Source: Zeugodacus cucurbitae (taxonomy: Eukaryota; Arthropoda; Insecta; Diptera; Tephritidae). Taken from it: a stretch of 64,000 nucleotides of DNA. Position numbers and translations under genes: made by a program. This document shows positions 59,345 through 64,000 of the stretch, piece after piece (within the stretch, counting starts at the first letter, position 1; every line of letters starts with the position of its first letter). Below the pieces are notes generated by a model. That model was not told the DNA's origin. It was given only the letters and a program-made list of their open reading frames with translations, and made no database searches. Location of the stretch: the NCBI RefSeq assembly GCF_028554725.1, contig NC_071668.1:18331501-18395500 (forward strand). The letters run 5' to 3'.

Positions 59345-60950
59345 TATAATTTATTTTCAAAAAGAATATTTTATTTTTTTTTAATATATTATGATAAAAT
59401 TTAATATACTGATTGAAGCCAAGTTCCTTAAATTTTTATATAATTTTAAGTGCTAAGGATAATTCAACTAATCTTCCTTTTTTTGATAACTTTAGCGAAA
59501 AGCAAATCTTTTCAAGCTTCAAACTTGTTTTCTGTACTCAATCAAATAATAACACCATATGTGCCACCAATTTATGAAAAGAGATACTATCAACCCGATT
59601 TCATCTACACAACAAAGCGCTATCTAAACACAAAAATCACCTGGCATCTATGGCAGTATTTCTACGAATTTCTAATAATTTTGTCACCAAGCACATAACT
59701 CAGCCAGTATTCAATTTTATTATATTTTTTTAACTTTTGTTTGTTTTTGTTTAAACCAATATATGCTACATTCAAGCAAAACAACGGGAATGCAATGGGG
59801 AATAATGTATCTGTTATATCTACATAGACGCTTGGCTACTTTCAGGCAGGTTCTCCAATCCGGTATTTATGAAAGGAAAAGTACGATAGAAATGTTTATA
59901 TGCGAATTTAAATACTTTAAGATTAATTCTTGCATTTGCGTTATTCTTGTTAATTGCATGTTTGGCCATTTGTCACACAAGCCCTCAATAAAATAGAGTA
60001 ATAAATTGCAGATAAGCAAAGCTTAAGAGCTGTCAATCCTGTTTTTATACATTAATAATGTAAATATATTTATATTGTTGTTGTAAAATATGCATTAAAT
60101 TTTAAGCGAACAGCTTCCTGATTTTATAGAACAGCTCAATCTTATATGGGTATACATATATAAAATAATTATATAAATTATTATTCTAAAGCGCTAGTGG
60201 AACTACATATAACTTTATTTGCTGCAGCAAGGTACTTGTTTATATCACCTTATTCAGCTTGATAAGTCTCATATGTTTTAATTAACCAGCCATTCTTTTC
60301 CTCGTTTATAATCTTTGTTAGAAGCATTGCGTGCATTTTATGCGCATTTTAGCACTATTTAATGAAGCTACTTCTGATACGGAAGAAATCTTCATTCAGT
60401 TAGACAAAAGCATAAAATTTGCGTAACTCAAATTTTCATTCAGGTTTATAGTTTGCAATTTTGTGCCAGTTTTGAGAATGACCTCGAAGGTCAAATGTCT
60501 ATAAGGAAACTATAAAGTTTTATTTCAAAGATGCACTAATGGGGGTATTAAAATCAATCGACCATTTAACTTATTTTTGACAAAAAAAAATATAATATTC
60601 TTATATACAGATATACAATATCTCAAAAGTATAACTGTCAAACTAACTTGGAAATTGATATGTGTTTATTTGAAAATTTATAAAGAAATTAGAAGGATGA
60701 TTATCTCCAAGGACTTACTATAGACTACTTTTGAACATTTTTTTTCATATTCGCTTTTTCTCTCAGTGTTTTCTACACCTGTTCTATACCCATATAATCA
60801 AGTTCTATATAATGAAAGCCAAATTTCTTAATAAAATGTGGTAAGTCTTCGAATTTCAAAATATACTTCTTTTTGAACAATTATAAGAAATAAATTCAGA
60901 ATAAATATAAAAGTTTAATTAATATAATTAAATATTATAGATTCCAAAAT
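59345..60950. other. Mostly non-coding DNA with one weak exon candidate
   Basis: At 59496-59698 (plus) an open frame follows a good 3' splice-site pattern (ctaatcttcctttttttgat then tttag) and ends in TAA; it contains YVPPIYEKRYYQPDFIYTTK. It has no ATG of its own, so it could only be a last exon. No family is recognised and no upstream exon is seen. The rest of the block is AT-rich. Confidence 0.2.
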
Positions 60951-61290
60951 GAGGTCTTGACTTTTTTTACAATTGAGAGACTTAAAATTTGACCAAGTTT
61001 CGACCTTAAGACTTTTTTTCGTCTAAAGGCGGCATCGAGTTTCTGTCGTAAGTCTTTTGTAGATCAAAATTAGACCAAGTTTGGGCCTTAAGTCTTTTGT
61101 TTGACCGATATTTAGACTCAATTTTGGTCTTAAGTTTGTTGTAGATTGAAATTTGAATCAAGATTCGGTCTTAAGGTTTTTATGCGTCAGAAATTTAGAT
61201 GAAGTTTCGTTCTTAAGTCTTTTGTCGAATGAAATGTAGACAAAGTTTCTAACTTAAGTCTTTTGTAAAACGAAAATTTAGATTGAATCG
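60951..61290 (+). repeat. Degenerate tandem repeat, about 40-50-bp period
   Basis: The phrase cttaagtcttttgt recurs (near 61010, 61050, 61090, 61130, 61175, 61220, 61255), alternating with aaatttagaccaagtttcg-type words. About seven units, diverged. Confidence 0.75.
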
Positions 61291-61734
61291 ACTAAATTTC
61301 GCCATAATTTCGCTTTTCAGTCTTTAATGTGATTTAATATTCATTTTAAATTATGTCAATTGACCGTTTAAAAAAAAGGAAAAAATATATAAAAAATATT
61401 TTAAAATTGGCAACTGAAAAAATTATTTTTAAAAAATTTAATTTATTCCTTAAAATGCTTAGAAATTTGTTGGCTTAAATTTTTAAGTAAAATTTTTGAA
61501 ATTTTTTTATTGGACTGTGAGCTGTTTGTACACATTTTTTTAATAAAAATTAATATTCTTCAATGAAAATATTCCCCAAAAAATGGCTTTCGATTTATTT
61601 ACTTAAATTTGGTTTAATAAATACAAATTTTATGCTTCATACCCATACATTTTTTTCATAATATAAAAATGGCTTTTGAATTATTTACTTAAATTTGGTT
61701 TAATAAAATAATATTTTCCCAAAAAACCTTTTTT

Positions 61735-62046
61735 TTTATTTTCTCAAAAATTTTTCAAACAAATAATTTTTAATTTTCTCATACTTTTTTTAAAAAATTT
61801 TATTTATATTTTCTCATAATTTTTTCAAAAAAATGTATTTTTCATTTTCTCACAAATTTTTTAAAAAATTTTATTTTAAAATTTCTTATAATTTTTTTCA
61901 AAAATTTTATTTTTCATTTTCTCACAAATTTTTTCAAAAATTTTATTTTAAAATTTCTCATAATATTTTTCAAAAATTTTATTTTTCTTTTTCTCATAAT
62001 TTTTTCAAAAGAATAATTTTTCATTTTCTCATAATTTTTCAAAAAA
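61735..62046 (+). repeat. AT satellite, about 40-bp unit (ttttctcataattttttcaa)
   Basis: Units with ctcataattttttcaaaaa and ctcacaaattttttcaaaaa alternate with ttttattttaaaatttct and ttttatttttcattttct, giving an apparent dimer of about 80 bases. The 72-codon plus frame at 61833-62051 (repeated Phe/Ser/His/Lys) is a product of the array, not a gene. Confidence 0.88.
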
Positions 62047-62059
62047 ATTAATTGTTAAT

Positions 62060-62830
62060 TTTAACAAACAGCTTTTTTTATACGAGCAATGAAACACATA
62101 TTTGAAATTTATTCGTATTTTTTTGCTAAAGAATTATTTAAAGTACTATTCACTACACTTACCGTTATAAATGTGTTAATCCAATAAATTTATAATTGTT
62201 GTTTAATCCTATATGGCGTTGTAGCTGTAATAAATACAAAATCGTAGGCGTTATTTCACAATATATTATGTTGTAATTTAAAAATTGAAAGTTTTTATCC
62301 GAACTCGACTTTGCTTTTATTTTTTTTTCGAAAGGCAGAAAAAATATTGTTTGTAAAATTAAAATTTTTTTCTATAAAAGAATAATTATTTTTTAGTTTT
62401 ATTTTTTTTTCAAGTTCATTAAAATAATAAAACAATTAATTCACACAAGTGTTTGCTGCAAGCACCTCTTGTGACCCGTAATAATTTTTATTACAAATAA
62501 TAATTATAAAATTACACAAACGATTTAACACGCACCACTTAGTCCGACTCAGTTATTGGTTAGTTTCTTACTAGAATGCCGTTATATTCAAATATTATGC
62601 TTTGCCAATAAACTCCACTCGATTCGGATGCATTCACGCGCGACACTCACTTGCTGAAGCCGTTCACTTCACTGAACTAATTTTTATGCAATGCAGTGCA
62701 AAAGTAGTAGAGTCCCCGCAGCCGAAAATGCCAATGCAGCACTGATAGTCCGTCAGCCGATAGCCTAAAGCCAAAGCCAACAACGCCGGCCGAGCTAAAG
62801 AGCAACTCAACAGCTTAGACGAGACGAGTT
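62060..62830. other. AT-rich DNA grading into a GC-richer promoter-like region
   Basis: The left two thirds are AT-rich. From about 62560 composition changes, with cactcgattcggatgcattc, ccgcagccgaaaatgcc and agccgatagcc words, as expected just upstream of a fly promoter. Confidence 0.35.
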
Positions 62831-62839
62831 CGACGAAGC

Positions 62840-62994
62840 GTCAGCGATTAACGCGCGCGCACGAATACCGAGACAATAACAAAACAAAACAGGAGAATAC
62901 AAGTACAACAACAAGCGAAGCGGTAATCATATAACGGACGCAATCGTCTAACAAACAAATACACAAACTACATGCATATAGACAAGTATATGCC
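62840..62994 (+). promoter_or_regulatory. Putative untranslated first exon with strong splice donor
   Basis: A GC-richer stretch with cgacgaagcgtcagcg near 62831-62846 is followed by A/C-rich fly-leader sequence (aacaaaacaaaacagg, acaacaacaagcgaagcg, aacaaacaaatacaca) and a donor ATGCC|GTAAGTATG at 62995. No long frame. An initiator-like TCAGCG near 62841 could be the start. A plus-strand gene continuing beyond the right edge would explain it; nothing of its coding part is in the window. Confidence 0.4.
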
Positions 62995-63518
62995 GTAAGT
63001 ATGTATGTTAGCCAAATGACGAGCTGCTGCCGACCAATAAGCAAATTCAATAAGACGAATTGAATATTTTTTTGGTTTAATAGATTTCGTTGAATTCGTA
63101 AATTTGGCAACGGGAATGTTGAGGGAACACGCACACGAGCCGAACGAATTTCGTACGCTTAGCGACGGTGCACTGCAGACACGATTGAATGACAAATTTG
63201 CACTGAGCCGGGAATGTGAGTAACACATTGCATTTATAAATCTACAATGAAGGTGGAATACTTGCAACTACTGACATATAAACATACATATGCACATGTG
63301 TGCTGCATGACAGCATATTCTATCTAATAAAAGTGAGTTTAATCGTGGGGAGTAGAGAACTTTTCTACTCACATATTTTGTCAACGTACAATTGTCATAT
63401 GCAAATATATGACTGATTGTTGTTATTGTAACAGTCACTGAGAGCAATGCCTGACATTGTGTGGTAGATACTCAATTGATGAGTTTGTTTTTGAAACTGA
63501 AAGTATCATATTATATAC

Positions 63519-64000
63519 AGGGTGGCTGGTTGAGTTAAAAAAAACGTTTAATGGTAGTCTTAAAAAATGTTTTTCGGGTATGTGGTAGAACAATTTGGAG
63601 AGTTATATTTCAAAATCTTGTTTTTAAAGAGTTATTTGTATGACAACTATATGTTACAGTTATCACATCTTATTCATATCATCTATACACTTTCTATAAA
63701 TCATTTGTAAATATCCTACAAAATTTCGTGTTCATTATTATCAGATTTTAGGAATTATAACCTAATATCTCGTTTTTGAACCATTATTTGTATGGCAGCT
63801 ACATGCTGTAGCAATCCGATCTTATTCAGATTACCTGTCCACTTTTTATTTATGATTTGTAAGCATCTTGCAAAATTTCGTTATCATAGCCAATCATTTC
63901 GAGTAGTTATAGTTTAAAATCTGGATTTGGAACAGTTATTTGTATGGCAGCTATATGTTAAAGTTATCCGATCTTATTAATATTGCCTGTGCACTTTTTA
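63519..64000 (+). repeat. Tandem dispersed repeat starting with ACAGGGTGG, about 152-bp period, runs off the window
   Basis: It begins tacagggtggctgg. Units contain ttatttgtatgacaactata (63633), ttatttgtatggcagctaca (63783) and ttatttgtatggcagctata (63937), each followed by gttatccgatcttatt-type words and aaaatttcgt. The start word equals the terminus of the element at 36660. Confidence 0.7.

Noticed and set aside
61833..62051. 72-codon open frame with repeated Phe/Ser/Lys pattern
   Set aside because: It is the translation of the 40-bp AT satellite; unit length and lack of stops explain the frame.
1..64000. CRISPR array, operon or phage structure
   Set aside because: The repeats have no regular spacers, genes are sparse and splice-type signals are present; everything points to fly nuclear DNA.

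Overview
The window looks like nuclear DNA of a higher (cyclorrhaphan) fly, possibly a tephritid or a related acalyptrate. The signs are strong AT richness, many TACATATGTA-type and (ACAT)n microsatellites, a first coding exon full of CAG/CAA and AAC/AAT runs (typical of dipteran developmental regulators), fly-style leaders rich in 'aagtgaaa', and remnants of fly mobile-element families. The species cannot be fixed from sequence alone. No prokaryotic operon, CRISPR array, rRNA gene or intact tRNA gene is visible.

Genes are sparse. Only two protein-coding segments are well supported, both on the minus strand. At 1-487 is the start of a large low-complexity protein that runs off the left edge, with a plausible leader and initiator just upstream (488-745). 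At 24655-25677 is a complete 340-residue secreted protein with YHYGPP motifs, no cysteine, a TATA box, an initiator and a 3' polyadenylation signal cluster. Two homologous putative non-coding leader exons with strong splice donors lie on the plus strand (copy 1 at 18279-18298 plus 20438-20762; copy 2 at 22765-23169), and another leader-like exon is at about 62840-62994. Their downstream coding exons are not recognised here.

The rest is intergenic or intronic DNA carrying many mobile elements and satellites. Left part (1-17 kb): two inverted copies of a degenerate repeat (1195, 7370), a 640-bp inverted-repeat element (10145-10787), pogo-like MITEs (9985, 12797, 15948) and a hAT element nested in one of them (16072-16715). 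Middle (17-34 kb): a foldback hairpin, a tRNA-Lys-like remnant, a 2.1-kb hAT-like element splitting leader copy 1, tandem non-LTR RNase H remnants, the secreted-protein gene, two MITEs with TTA target duplications, an end-to-end Helitron (31664-33405) and a non-LTR 3' end (33740-34370). Right part (34-64 kb): a satellite-bearing ACAGGGTGG element, three copies of a TA-target MITE (GCGTTTTTAGACAG ends), two copies of a dipteran TATACTCTCGCAA repeat, three clusters of a GTAC-centred palindromic satellite, and several short-period tandem arrays.

The most informative structures are insertions that can be compared with a paralogous empty site inside the same window: the hAT-like element in leader copy 1 (empty in copy 2) and the TTA-target MITE in a GGATCCC-motif repeat (empty at about 27725-27785). 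The most unusual unexplained signal is the AGTAC/TTAGTACTAA satellite in three separate clusters, one of them bracketed by an inverted 19-mer that also occurs a third time near 34.87 kb.
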